Below are positions 8,212 to 16,730 of a DNA stretch of 49,027 nucleotides, in pieces (the first letter of the stretch is position 1; each line of letters begins with the position of its first letter). The notes below the pieces were generated by a model, which was not told the DNA's origin, did no database searches, and saw only the letters and a program-made list of their open reading frames with translations. Location of the stretch: positions 1 to 49,027 of the forward strand of contig JANXYJ010000146.1 in assembly GCA_025350105.1 (NCBI GenBank), given 5' to 3'. The translations under genes and the position numbers were made by a program. The stretch comes from Terriglobia bacterium (lineage in GTDB: Bacteria > Acidobacteriota > Terriglobia > Bryobacterales > Bryobacteraceae).

Positions 8212-10560
8212 TTAGGCATCGTCGTCAGGAGCCTGCGTGGATTCATCTGGCCCCTGCGCCAACTTTGCTTTGGTGCTTTCACCATTGGTGACTACGTGGT
8301 CGGTCAATTCTTTCCGGACGTCTGCCAGAACGCTCTCTTTTCCATTGTCCAACAAATCTTTGTCCAGCCGCCGCAGCGCTACACCCAGCACGTCCCGATG
8401 GTGCAACTGTGCTCCCAGTCCCTCTTCATGCGAAAGCTTCAACCAGATTTCATGCACCAGATCCACGTCTTCTGGCCACAACCTTGGCGGATGCGGGCCC
8501 AGGTTGACGAACGCCGAAGGCCGTTCCGGGCTGATGACTTCGAGCGAAAACGGATGGCGAGGTTCCGGTAAACCTTCCCAAGCCAAGCCGATGCGCCGAG
8601 CCAATTCGTCGGAATCCATGCGGGCACTCACACCCGTAACTAAGCGTGACGCACGCAGCGAGTTTGCCGTTTGCGCCAGCGCATCAAAAGGATTCACCGC
8701 CGGCACCACCAACAGGTCCACGTGCTTGCCTTCTTTTTCGGCCAGCGCTACCACGTGGCTGAACAGCTCTTTCTCGTAGTCGCTGAAAATTTGGGCTTCC
8801 GTCAATTCGTATTCGCCGGCGCCCGCGGTCAGTTGGCGCACGCTCACCACCACGATGTCGTGCCGCCGCAGATTGGTTTTTTCAAGCACCCGGCGCAGAT
8901 GCTCCATGCGCTTGTAGTCGCGCACGGCCACCAGCACGCACCCTGGCCGCGCCTGCAGACTGGCCGCATCCACCTGACCGCGATGTTCCAGGTTGAACTG
9001 CTCCAGGCCTTTGGGTTCGGTCTGAGCGCGGCGCAGATTCACCTTTTCAGACACCACAAATACCACGAACAAAATCAGCGTGAACGCCACACCGTAACGG
9101 GTGGCCACCTGTTTGGTGAATAAATTCGCCATTGCCACAAAGCCCAGCACCATCGTCGTCAATCCCAAACCGATGGGCAATTCGAAGCCGCCAATTTTCA
9201 GATTCAGCGGAAATTTGTATTCCTGATCATGGCGCTGAAAACGCAAGGCCGTCACGCCCAGCGCTTTCATGAAGAAGCTCCACACCACGCCGAAAGCGTA
9301 CGCCTCCGCCAGTACCGCCACATCGCCGCGGCTGAAGACGATGGTGATCAACTGCAGCAGCACGATCAGATTGATCATCCGGAACGTGGTCCCGTACTTG
9401 GTGTGCGGCTTGCGGAACCAAGGCAGTAGCACGCCATCTTCCGCCACGCGATTGAGCACGCCGTTGGCTCCGATGATGGACGTATTCACCGCGCCGGACA
9501 GAATCAGTCCGCCCACAATCACCACGAACACGTGAAAGCCCAGGCGCAAAATATACGGCCCTTTCAAATTCATCGCCAGGCCGCCAATCAGGTTGTTGAT
9601 GTACATCGGCCGGATGTTGTCGGGGATGATCATCACCGCGAACAGCGAAATCACGCCGGTACAAATCACCGCGTACCAACACGTAATGTTGGCGGCGATC
9701 TTCAGGTTCTTCATCTTTGGCGAGGCGATCTCGCGGTACACCTGCGCCAGCGTTTCAAAGCCGCTCATCGAGAGCAGGGAATGGCCGAACGCGATGATGA
9801 TCATCACAATGGGGAACGTCAGCCAGCGTGTGCCATGCAGCCAGCCTTGGGCATCGTCGGAAAAATGGATGTTCGCCGGCACCGGCGCGGGCGGCCAGTT
9901 TACGTGATCCATCAACAAAATCGTGATGGGGCACCAGATCAGCAAAATGCCCACCATCACGGTGGTAATTTGCATAATGCGCAGGGCCTTGCCGCTCGAT
10001 TCATGCACGCCCTTGATGTTTTCCCACCAGAAGTAGATGGTGATCAGCACGCCTGCCCCGGCCGCGAAAAGCTCCACGTTCAGGCGAAAGCTCTGGTGCA
10101 TCATCTCGCTGATTTCGTTCAGCAGCGATGCCATATACACGCCGGCGCTGACCACGCTGATGGGCCCGGTAAGAATATAGTCGAATACCAGCGCGGACAC
10201 TGAAAGCTTGGCCATCACCGGCCCCATGCTGTCGTGCACTACCACGTAAACCCCGCCGCGCACATACATGCTGCAGCTTTCCAGATAAACGCTGCGCACG
10301 GCGAAACTGAACAGCATCACCGCCAGCACAAACCACGGAGCCGACTTGCCCACCGCCGCTTCCGCAGCGCCCCCAGCATAAAACATGGACGACGCCAGAT
10401 CGCTTAAAACGATCGACGCGCCGCGCCAAAAGCTGATAAACGACAAGGCGACCGTGGTGGCCACCACCACTTTGTTCTTGCCCACGGAAGCCAAGCGCCC
10501 GCTGGGGGACACACCGGCTACCGCAGAATTTGCTGGAATACTTCCAGCCCCGGACGACAT
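8212..10560 (-). CDS. APC-superfamily transporter with C-terminal USP-like domain (KimA-like), copy 2
   Basis: A 782-residue membrane protein. About 12 spans (residues ~30-490) match the APC fold, with 'VATTVALSFISFWRGASIVLSDLASSMFY' in outline at the start, 'VFDYILTGPISVVSAGVY' and 'NTSIIGANGVLNRVAEDGVLLPWF'. The C-terminal 260 residues are soluble and look like a universal-stress-type domain ('VLVAVRDYKRMEHLRRVL', 'RRHDIVVVSVRQL', 'DLLVVPAVNPFDALAQTANSLRASR'). This architecture is that of KimA-type potassium importers, which databases often call amino-acid permeases; the substrate here is inference. It lies 35 bases downstream of a close paralogue and is probably co-transcribed with it. The C-terminus is longer and more acidic than in the neighbour, ending DESTQAPDDDA. 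Confidence 0.8.
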   Translation of the reverse strand: MSSGAGSIPANSAVAGVSPSGRLASVGKNKVVVATTVALSFISFWRGASIVLSDLASSMFYAGGAAEAAVGKSAPWFVLAVMLFSFAVRSVYLESCSMYVRGGVYVVVHDSMGPVMAKLSVSALVFDYILTGPISVVSAGVYMASLLNEISEMMHQSFRLNVELFAAGAGVLITIYFWWENIKGVHESSGKALRIMQITTVMVGILLIWCPITILLMDHVNWPPAPVPANIHFSDDAQGWLHGTRWLTFPIVMIIIAFGHSLLSMSGFETLAQVYREIASPKMKNLKIAANITCWYAVICTGVISLFAVMIIPDNIRPMYINNLIGGLAMNLKGPYILRLGFHVFVVIVGGLILSGAVNTSIIGANGVLNRVAEDGVLLPWFRKPHTKYGTTFRMINLIVLLQLITIVFSRGDVAVLAEAYAFGVVWSFFMKALGVTALRFQRHDQEYKFPLNLKIGGFELPIGLGLTTMVLGFVAMANLFTKQVATRYGVAFTLILFVVFVVSEKVNLRRAQTEPKGLEQFNLEHRGQVDAASLQARPGCVLVAVRDYKRMEHLRRVLEKTNLRRHDIVVVSVRQLTAGAGEYELTEAQIFSDYEKELFSHVVALAEKEGKHVDLLVVPAVNPFDALAQTANSLRASRLVTGVSARMDSDELARRIGLAWEGLPEPRHPFSLEVISPERPSAFVNLGPHPPRLWPEDVDLVHEIWLKLSHEEGLGAQLHHRDVLGVALRRLDKDLLDNGKESVLADVRKELTDHVVTNGESTKAKLAQGPDESTQAPDDDA

Positions 10561-10595
10561 GCCGTCTATTCTACGGGTTTTTGATACGGTATTTC

Positions 10596-12860
10596 TTAAG
10601 GCGTTTCCAGCGGCTCACTCGCGTGTTCCTGCCGCACTTCCTGGCGGATGGCCTCGATCAGTTGATCGCGCTGCGGAGTCTTCAGATCCTCCTGCAGTTT
10701 ACGCAGCGCCACGCCTACCAGATCGCGGTGATGCAGCGTAGAACCCAATTGGTCCGACCCGCTCAGGTCCAGCCAGATTTCGTGCAGTACGTCCACGTCC
10801 TCCGGCCACAGGCGCGGCGGATGCGGACCCAGGTTCACATACGTCGATGGCCGGTCCGGGCTGATCACTTCGAGCGAAAACGGATGCCGCGGTTCGGGCA
10901 ATTTCTCCCAGGCCAGACCGATTTTGCGCGCCAAATCCTCAGAGGTCATGCGCGCGCTTACGCCCGTCACCAACCGTGAGGCCCGCAACGAATTCGCCGT
11001 TTGCGCCAAGGCGTCGAACGGGTTCACCGCCGGTACCACCAGCAGTTCCACTGGCTTGCCTTCTTTCTCGGCAATTTCCACCACGTGGCTGAACAGTTCC
11101 TGCTCGTAATCGCGGAACAACTGGCCTTCGGTCAATTCGTATTCACCGGCACCTGTGTTCAGCTGGCGGACGGTGAGCACCACAATGTCATGCCGGCGCA
11201 GATTGGTTTTTTCCAGCACCCGTTTCAGATGCTCCATGCGCGAGTTATCGCGCACGGCTACTAAAATGCAGCCCGGCCGGGCGTGCAAGCTGGATGCGTC
11301 CACTTGCCCCTGATAATCCAGATTGAATTGCTCCAACCCCTTCTTTTCGGTGGAGTGCCGGCTTTTATTGATTTTTTCGGAAATCGTAAACAGCAGGAAG
11401 AAGAGGATGGTGAACGCCACGCCATACTCCGTCGCAATCTGCTTGGAGAACAAATTGGCCAACGCCACGAAACCCAGCACGGCCGTCGTGATTCCCAAGC
11501 CCACCGGGATTTCCTTGCCGCCAATATGAAAGTTCAGCGGCACCTTATATTCCTGATCGTGGCGTTGGTTGCGCAGTACCAGCACACCCAGGCTTTTCAT
11601 GAAGAAGCTCCACACCACGCCGAAGGCATAGGCTTCGGCCAGAATCGTCATATCGCCGCGGCTGCCGATGATGGTGATGATCTGCATGATCACAATCAGA
11701 TTGATCATGCGGTAGGTGGTGCCGAACTTGCCGTGCGGTTTGCGGAACCAGGGCAGCAGCACGCCGTCCTCCGCCACGCGGTTCAATACGCCGTTGGCGC
11801 CGATGATGGAAGTATTGACCGCGCCGGAAAGAATCAGCCCGCCCACCATCACCACGAAAATGTGGAAGCCCAAGCGCAGCAGATACGGCCCGCTCAGGTT
11901 CATTGCCAGGCCGCCGATCAGGTTGTCGTAATACATCGGCCGTACGCTATCGGGGATGATCATCACCGCAAACAGCGAGATCACGCCGGTACAGAGGACC
12001 GCGTACCAACACGTGATGTTGGCCGTGATGCGTAGATTCTTCAGTTTCGGCGCCGCGATTTCGCGATAGATTTGCGCCAGCGTCTCAAAGCCGCTCATCG
12101 ATAGCAGCGAATGGCCGAACGCCACCGTGCAGGCAATCACTCCGATGTTCAGCAGTCCGGTTCCCTTGAACCACCCTTGCGCGTTTTCGGCGAAAAGAAG
12201 ATTTCGCGGCAACGGCGCGGGCGGCAGTTGCCATTTGCCTTGCAGAATGATCGTCAGAGGGCACCAGATCAGCAAAATGCCCACCATCACGCTGGTGATT
12301 TGCATGATGCGCAAGGCCTTGCCGCTCGATTCATGCATCCCCTTGATGTTTTCCCACCAGAAATAAATCGTGATCAGCACGGCCACCCCGGCCGCGAACA
12401 GATTTACGTTCACCCGGTAGTTCTGGTGCGTTAGCTCACTGAGTTCGTTGATCAGCGCACCCAGATACACGCCGGCGCTCACCACGCTGATGGGTCCGGT
12501 AAGAATGTAGTCGAACACCAGCGAGGAAACCGAGAACTTGGCGGCCACCGGCCCCATGCTATCGTGCACGACGACATAGACACCGCCGCGCACAAACATG
12601 CCGCAGCTTTCCATGTAAACGCTGCGCACCGCAAAGCTGAACAGCATCACGCCCAGCACAAACCAGGGAGCCGATTTCCCCACCGCCTGTTCCGCCGCGC
12701 CGCCCGCATAAAACATGGAGGACGCTAAATCGCTGAGTACAATCGACGCACCGCGCCAGAAACTGATGAATGAGAGCGCTACCGTTGTCGCCACCACAAC
12801 CTCGGGATTAGCCAAAGCATTCGTGATAACAGACGGCAGCCGCCCATCGTTGGACGCCAT
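10596..12860 (-). CDS. APC-superfamily transporter with C-terminal USP-like domain (KimA-like), copy 1
   Basis: A 754-residue paralogue of the next gene downstream, colinear over its whole length and clearly the product of a tandem gene duplication. It has the same 12-span APC core ('LVFDYILTGPISVVSAGVYLG', 'MSGFETLAQIYREIAAPKLK') and the same soluble C-terminal domain ('CILVAVRDNSRMEHLKRVL', 'LGPHPPRLWPEDVDVLHEIWL' in outline). This is the promoter-proximal gene of the pair. Three 11-bp direct repeats lie 44-76 bases upstream of its ATG (12904-12936), where an activator or repressor could bind. Potassium import is inferred from domain order only; amino-acid transport remains possible. Confidence 0.8.
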   Translation of the reverse strand: MASNDGRLPSVITNALANPEVVVATTVALSFISFWRGASIVLSDLASSMFYAGGAAEQAVGKSAPWFVLGVMLFSFAVRSVYMESCGMFVRGGVYVVVHDSMGPVAAKFSVSSLVFDYILTGPISVVSAGVYLGALINELSELTHQNYRVNVNLFAAGVAVLITIYFWWENIKGMHESSGKALRIMQITSVMVGILLIWCPLTIILQGKWQLPPAPLPRNLLFAENAQGWFKGTGLLNIGVIACTVAFGHSLLSMSGFETLAQIYREIAAPKLKNLRITANITCWYAVLCTGVISLFAVMIIPDSVRPMYYDNLIGGLAMNLSGPYLLRLGFHIFVVMVGGLILSGAVNTSIIGANGVLNRVAEDGVLLPWFRKPHGKFGTTYRMINLIVIMQIITIIGSRGDMTILAEAYAFGVVWSFFMKSLGVLVLRNQRHDQEYKVPLNFHIGGKEIPVGLGITTAVLGFVALANLFSKQIATEYGVAFTILFFLLFTISEKINKSRHSTEKKGLEQFNLDYQGQVDASSLHARPGCILVAVRDNSRMEHLKRVLEKTNLRRHDIVVLTVRQLNTGAGEYELTEGQLFRDYEQELFSHVVEIAEKEGKPVELLVVPAVNPFDALAQTANSLRASRLVTGVSARMTSEDLARKIGLAWEKLPEPRHPFSLEVISPDRPSTYVNLGPHPPRLWPEDVDVLHEIWLDLSGSDQLGSTLHHRDLVGVALRKLQEDLKTPQRDQLIEAIRQEVRQEHASEPLETP

Positions 12861-12903
12861 ATTTACTTCATGCTACGACAGTTCAGGCAAGAGCCGCGTA
12901 AAG

Positions 12904-12936
12904 AAATCTTTATGAAATCTTTATAAAATCTTTATG
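12904..12936. promoter_or_regulatory. three 11-bp direct repeats upstream of the transporter pair
   Basis: AAATCTTTATG, AAATCTTTATA and AAATCTTTATG follow each other without spacing. An 11-bp period is about one helical turn, the spacing used by OmpR/PhoB/KdpE-type regulators that bind direct repeats. The position, 44-76 bases before the start codon on the minus strand, suits an operator. Function is inferred, and a neutral tandem duplication is possible since such duplications are common in this window. Confidence 0.45.
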
Positions 12937-12947
12937 CGCCACTTACA

Positions 12948-14111
12948 TCAAACCCGCGCCAGTGTGATCAGCGCCACTTCCGGAGGTGCGCCCAAACGCG
13001 CCGGAATTCCAATGGTCCCGATACCGCGCGAAACAAAAACGGCCGATTGGTTTTTCTTATAAAGCCCGTCCACATACGGCGTAAAAAAACGCGCCATGTT
13101 CAGATCTTGCCGCAAAATCTCCACCCGCACCTGCCCGCCATGGGTGTGGCCGGAAATGGTCAACGGAAATCCCAGTTGGGCCGCGGTGGGGAAAACGTCC
13201 GGGTTGTGCGAGAGCAGCACGTTGAACGCACCCGGTTTGATCAGTTCCTCCGCGCCCACTAAATAACGTTGCCGCGCGCGCTGGTAGTCCACGCCCGCCA
13301 GATTCAGCGTCGCATCGCCAAAACGCAGCGGAGCGCTTTGCTCGCGCAAAAAGAAAATACCGCGCCGCGCTGCTTCCCGCTCCACGTAGTCTTCGGCGCG
13401 TGCATACACTTCGTGATTGCCCATACACCCGAAAACGCCCGCCTCCGCGCGCAATTTCGCCAACGTGTCCAAACATTCGTCCAGCGGATCTTCGCCGGTG
13501 GTGATCAAATCGCCAGTCACCAACGTCAACCGTGGCCGCGCTTCGTTGGCCATGGCGACGGCGCGTTCCACTTGCCAGCGGCTGACGAAATCGCCCCTAT
13601 GAATATCGGTGAGCTGCGCGATGGTCACCCCGTCCAAATCCTGTGGCAGCCCGGGAATTTCGATCTTTTGCTCGCGCAGTTTCAGTCCATCACGGGCGAT
13701 GAATACGCCATATCCCAGCGCCGCCGCCGGAGTCGCAATCGCCAACGCCGGAGCCGTCTTCAGAAACTGCCGCCGCGCGGATTGATGCTTCGGCGCCAGC
13801 CGCTTCCACACCCGGCCCACCACCCGCACCCCGAAAAACAGAATCGCCGCCGGCACCGAAAGCAACGCCCAGCCAATCACCGCACCCTGCACAGGCCGGA
13901 TCAGCGCTTCGGGAAAATAGCGCGTGAACAAAATCGCGACGCGGGCGAAGCGCAGCAGAAAGCCGGCGGCCAGCATCCCGGCGAAAAGCAGACCGCCTAA
14001 ACTCAACAGCCTTCGAACACCCGCACTTTGCGCATAGCGGGGCCACCACCGGCGCAGCAATAGCGCCAGCGTGGTCAGGCCCGCAAGCAAAACCAATAGA
14101 TCGGGAAGCAT
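12948..14111 (-). CDS. membrane-anchored metallophosphoesterase
   Basis: About three hydrophobic spans occupy residues 1-105. A twin-arginine-like sequence 'RRQFLKTAPALAIATP' follows at 113-128, then a calcineurin-like phosphoesterase domain. Metal ligands are seen in 'LTDIHRGDF' (~168-176), 'LVTGDLITTGEDP', 'GCMGNHEVY', 'LLSHNPDVF' and 'ISGHTHGGQVR'. This layout matches the YkuE/YaeI group, which hydrolyse phosphodiesters including UDP-diacylglucosamine-like lipids. The exact substrate is unknown. The chosen ATG leads straight into the first span; an ATG at 14159 would add 16 residues. Neither has a clear ribosome binding site. Confidence 0.84.
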   Translation of the reverse strand: MLPDLLVLLAGLTTLALLLRRWWPRYAQSAGVRRLLSLGGLLFAGMLAAGFLLRFARVAILFTRYFPEALIRPVQGAVIGWALLSVPAAILFFGVRVVGRVWKRLAPKHQSARRQFLKTAPALAIATPAAALGYGVFIARDGLKLREQKIEIPGLPQDLDGVTIAQLTDIHRGDFVSRWQVERAVAMANEARPRLTLVTGDLITTGEDPLDECLDTLAKLRAEAGVFGCMGNHEVYARAEDYVEREAARRGIFFLREQSAPLRFGDATLNLAGVDYQRARQRYLVGAEELIKPGAFNVLLSHNPDVFPTAAQLGFPLTISGHTHGGQVRVEILRQDLNMARFFTPYVDGLYKKNQSAVFVSRGIGTIGIPARLGAPPEVALITLARV

Positions 14112-14312
14112 GCGAATGGAGCGCAGCTGTATGAAGGCGAGGAGCACTCCTCTTATCATATCGGCTGGGTGGGGAGGAATCTGCGGAGGGTGCCCCGTTT
14201 AGGTGCGGTTTGCGCCGGCCTCCACCTGCGCTAAACTAAGAGCACTGCCTGCAGCAGCCTCCCGCAAGTCTCTCATTGACCCCAGGGCAAGAAAAAACGC
14301 GGTTAGATAAAA

Positions 14313-15695
14313 ATGTTCGATAACCTGAGCGACAAACTGCAACGCGTCTTCAAGAACCTGCGTGGAGAGGGCAAACTCACGCCGGAAAATATGGAGGTCG
14401 CGCTCCGCGAAATCCGCGTGGCGCTGCTCGAAGCCGACGTGCATTTCAAAGTTGTCAAACAGTTCATCGAAGCCGTAAAAGTCAAGGCTATGGGCCAGGA
14501 AGTGCTCACTGCACTCTCGCCGACTCAGCAAGTAGTCAAAATCGTCCGCGACGAAATGGTCAATATGCTGGGCGTGCATCAAGCCAAGCTGCGCATGGCG
14601 AATGAACCGCCTACCGTCATCATGATCGTCGGCCTGCAGGGTTCCGGTAAAACCACTTCCACTGGAAAACTGGCGCGATATCTCAGCAAAAACGGCAGTT
14701 CCCCAATGATGGTCTCGGTGGACGTTTACCGCCCCGCCGCGCGCAAACAGTTGAGCATTCTGGCCCACGATCTGAAACTATCGATTTATGAAGGCACAGC
14801 GGACGAAACAAAACCTCTCGACCTTGCCCGCTCCGCCCGCAAGGAAGCCATTCAAACCGGCCGCGATGTTTTATTGGTGGATACCGCCGGCCGCCTGCAC
14901 ATCGACGAAGATCTGATGACGGAGCTCACGCAGCTGAAGGAGCTGCTGAACCCCACCGAAATTCTGTTCGTCGCCGACGCCATGACCGGTCAGGACGCCG
15001 TCAAATCGGCGGACGAGTTCAACAAGCGCCTGGCCATCACCGGGTCCATTCTCACCAAGATGGACGGCGATGCGCGCGGGGGGGCGGCCCTTTCCATCCG
15101 CTCCGTCACCGGCCAGCCGCTGAAGTTTGTTGGCGTGGGCGAAAAGTCGGATGCGCTTGAACCCTTCCACCCCGATCGAGTTGCCGAACGCATTCTGGGC
15201 ATGGGCGATGTGCTCAGCCTGATCGAAAAAGTCGAACAGAGCATCGATCACAAAGACGCCGAGGAAATGCAGCGCAAGCTGCTTGAAGACGACTTCACCC
15301 TGGGCGATTTCCGCGATCAGATGAAACAGATCCGCAAGCTGGGGCCGCTGGAATCGCTGCTCGGCATGATGCCCGATATTGGCGGCTTGAAGGATTTGAA
15401 GAACGTCAAAGTCGACGAAAACGAAATGAACCGCATGGTGGCGATTGTGGATTCGATGACGCCGAAAGAGCGCGCCAACCATATGCTGATCAATGGCCAG
15501 CGGCGCAAACGCATCGCTAAGGGCAGCGGCACCAGCGTCCAGGACGTGAATACGCTGCTGAAACAATACGCCCAGATGCGCAAAATGATGAAGCAAATGA
15601 CCGGCGCCGCGGGCATGCTGGGAAAGGGCACGATGGGAAAGCGCCTGGCCAAGATGCTGCCCGGCGGCCTGGGGGGCTTGCCCTTCGGGCGCTAA
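14313..15695 (+). CDS. ffh: signal recognition particle protein Ffh
   Basis: A 460-residue GTPase that binds signal sequences as they leave the ribosome and, with 4.5S RNA and FtsY, delivers them to the Sec translocon. An N-terminal four-helix bundle (1-90) precedes the G domain with the P-loop 'GLQGSGKTT' (107-115). The further G motifs 'DVYRPAA', 'DTAGRLHID' and 'TKMDGDARGG' follow. The methionine-rich M domain (~300-440) carries 'MKQIRKLGPLESLLGMMP' and the RNA-binding 'RRKRIAKGSGTSVQDVN' segment. It is the first gene of a run continuing with rpsP, khpA, rimM, trmD, rplS and rnhB, an order widespread in bacteria. Confidence 0.97.
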   Translation: MFDNLSDKLQRVFKNLRGEGKLTPENMEVALREIRVALLEADVHFKVVKQFIEAVKVKAMGQEVLTALSPTQQVVKIVRDEMVNMLGVHQAKLRMANEPPTVIMIVGLQGSGKTTSTGKLARYLSKNGSSPMMVSVDVYRPAARKQLSILAHDLKLSIYEGTADETKPLDLARSARKEAIQTGRDVLLVDTAGRLHIDEDLMTELTQLKELLNPTEILFVADAMTGQDAVKSADEFNKRLAITGSILTKMDGDARGGAALSIRSVTGQPLKFVGVGEKSDALEPFHPDRVAERILGMGDVLSLIEKVEQSIDHKDAEEMQRKLLEDDFTLGDFRDQMKQIRKLGPLESLLGMMPDIGGLKDLKNVKVDENEMNRMVAIVDSMTPKERANHMLINGQRRKRIAKGSGTSVQDVNTLLKQYAQMRKMMKQMTGAAGMLGKGTMGKRLAKMLPGGLGGLPFGR

Positions 15696-15815
15696 GTTTT
15701 CCACAATAGAAAGATTGGCCTGAAAAAAAGTTTTGCAGTAGATTCAAATGTGCCTCGCGATGAGCGAAGCGAAGAGAAGTAAAAAGTTTGAAGCGAAGAG
15801 TTTGAAGGAGTAGTC

Positions 15816-16064
15816 ATGTTGATGATTCGTCTGGCGCGGTTCGGCACCAAAAAGAAGCCGGCCTACCGCGTGGTTGTGATTGATAAGGAGCGCGCTCGTG
15901 ATAGCCGCGCCGTGGAAGTGGTGGGCACCTATCATCCGGTGGCCAAGCCCAAGGCCGTGAATTTGAACCACGCCCGCATTGAGCATTGGATGAAGCAGGG
16001 CGCGCAGCCCTCCGATACCGTGGCTCGTCTGATGAAGACCTACCCGGCCGTCGCGGCCGCATAA
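15816..16064 (+). CDS. rpsP: 30S ribosomal protein S16
   Basis: An 82-residue protein with the full S16 pattern: 'MIRLARFGTKKKPAYRVVVID', 'ARDSRAVEVVGTYHP' and a C-terminal 'HWMKQGAQPSDTVARLM'. S16 binds 16S rRNA early in assembly of the small subunit. An AAGGAG box at 15805-15810 is five bases from this ATG. A second in-frame ATG two codons later would also give a normal S16 start but is farther from the box. The ffh gene lies 120 bases upstream and khpA about 280 bases downstream. Confidence 0.95.
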   Translation: MLMIRLARFGTKKKPAYRVVVIDKERARDSRAVEVVGTYHPVAKPKAVNLNHARIEHWMKQGAQPSDTVARLMKTYPAVAAA

Positions 16065-16204
16065 TTAGGGCTGGGGGCACTCATCTAAGGCACCGGGTGT
16101 GCCCGGAATCTGGATGAGGCAATCCAGGCTTGCACCCAGCCGCCACACGTAAGTGTGCGGCGTGGTCATGCGGCTGCAGGCAGGCGGTAAACCGGCCCGG
16201 TGAT
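16065..16204. other. structured spacer between rpsP and khpA
   Basis: No gene. CTCATC at 16080-16085 can pair with GATGAG at 16113-16118 and encloses CCGGG-TGTG-CCCGG at 16093-16106. A second hairpin near 16139-16161 (GCCG-C-CACAC with GTGTG-CGGC) closes a GTAA loop. These could be processing sites or an attenuator within the operon; no poly-T tract follows, so a simple terminator is not supported. Confidence 0.4.
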
Positions 16205-16362
16205 TCCGAGCCGCGACCGTGAGGAAGCGGTTTCAATCCGAGCCGCAACCGTGAGGAAGCGGTTTCAACAGGAGGCGCAACGTGAGGAAGCGGTTTCAAT
16301 CCGAGCAGCGACCGTGAGGAAGCGGTTTCAACAGGAGGCGCAACGTGAAGGAACTAGTGGTG
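16205..16362. repeat. composite tandem repeat overlapping the khpA ribosome binding site
   Basis: Two kinds of unit end in GTGAGGAAGCGGTTTCAA. A units of 32 bp (16205-16236, 16237-16268, 16300-16331) begin TCCGAGC. B units of 31 bp (16269-16299 and the start of 16332-) begin CAGGAGGCGCAACGTG. Units A2+B1 and A3+B2 form a 63-bp tandem duplication. The B unit is the khpA ribosome binding site and GTG start, so both have been copied upstream. Confidence 0.9.
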
Positions 16363-16575
16363 GAGATCGCCAAGGTGCTGGTGGATCATCCCGAAGATGT
16401 CACCGTAAAAGAGGTTTCCGGCGAACAGGTCACGGTGCTTGAGTTGCGGGTTGCCGCTGGCGATGTGGGCAAAGTCATCGGCAAGCAGGGCCGCACCGCC
16501 CGCAGCATCCGTACGCTGCTTGGCGCGGCAGGCGTAAAGGCCAACCGGCGCTATACATTAGAGATATTGGAGTAG
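16345..16575 (+). CDS. khpA: KH-domain RNA-binding protein KhpA
   Basis: A 76-residue protein consisting of one KH domain. It reads '[19 protein letters not shown]', then '[25 protein letters not shown]' in outline, with the GxxG loop as GKQG. KhpA, alone or with KhpB, binds RNA broadly and affects cell division and small-RNA regulation in several bacteria. Its place between rpsP and rimM is conserved across phyla. The GTG start follows an AGGAGG box by six bases. The same box and GTG occur 63 bases upstream as part of a tandem repeat. That upstream copy opens an in-frame 11-codon reading frame that stops at TGA 16315-16317 before the real start. Confidence 0.93.
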   Translation: MKELVVEIAKVLVDHPEDVTVKEVSGEQVTVLELRVAAGDVGKVIGKQGRTARSIRTLLGAAGVKANRRYTLEILE

Positions 16576-16616
16576 GTTTGATCGTAGAGCCTGCGGATGG
16601 GTGGAGTAACGTAACC

Positions 16617-16680
16617 AACATCAGCACCAAGCAACATCAGCATCAAGCAACATCAGCACCAAGCAACATCAGCACCAAGC
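16617..16680. repeat. four 16-bp tandem repeats upstream of rimM
   Basis: AACATCAGCACCAAGC is repeated four times (16617-16632, 16633-16648 with one change, 16649-16664, 16665-16680). It leads directly into a CGCGACCATTAGGGAGCG element of the dispersed family also seen at 16211 and 23943. The unit length is not a multiple of three and the stretch is non-coding. Confidence 0.95.
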
Positions 16681-16730
16681 CGCGACCATTAGGGAGCGAG
16701 TAGGAAAACGGCGAAGTCAATGGATTTTGG

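Noticed and set aside
9532-10203. Long His-rich frames antisense to the transporter genes
   Set aside because: They mirror conserved membrane-protein codons; typical shadow frames in GC-rich DNA.
14160-14312. A 4.5S (SRP) RNA gene next to ffh
   Set aside because: The GGAAGGAAGCAG-type core loop is not present.
16205-16362. Regular repeats that look like a CRISPR array
   Set aside because: Units are contiguous with no variable spacers, differ from each other, and overlap a gene start. No cas gene is present.
16200-16442. An 80-codon open frame through the khpA leader
   Set aside because: It only translates the tandem repeats and is out of frame with khpA, which has a clear KH domain and ribosome binding site.
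16617-16680. 16-bp repeats as a CRISPR array
   Set aside because: No spacers; simple tandem duplication.
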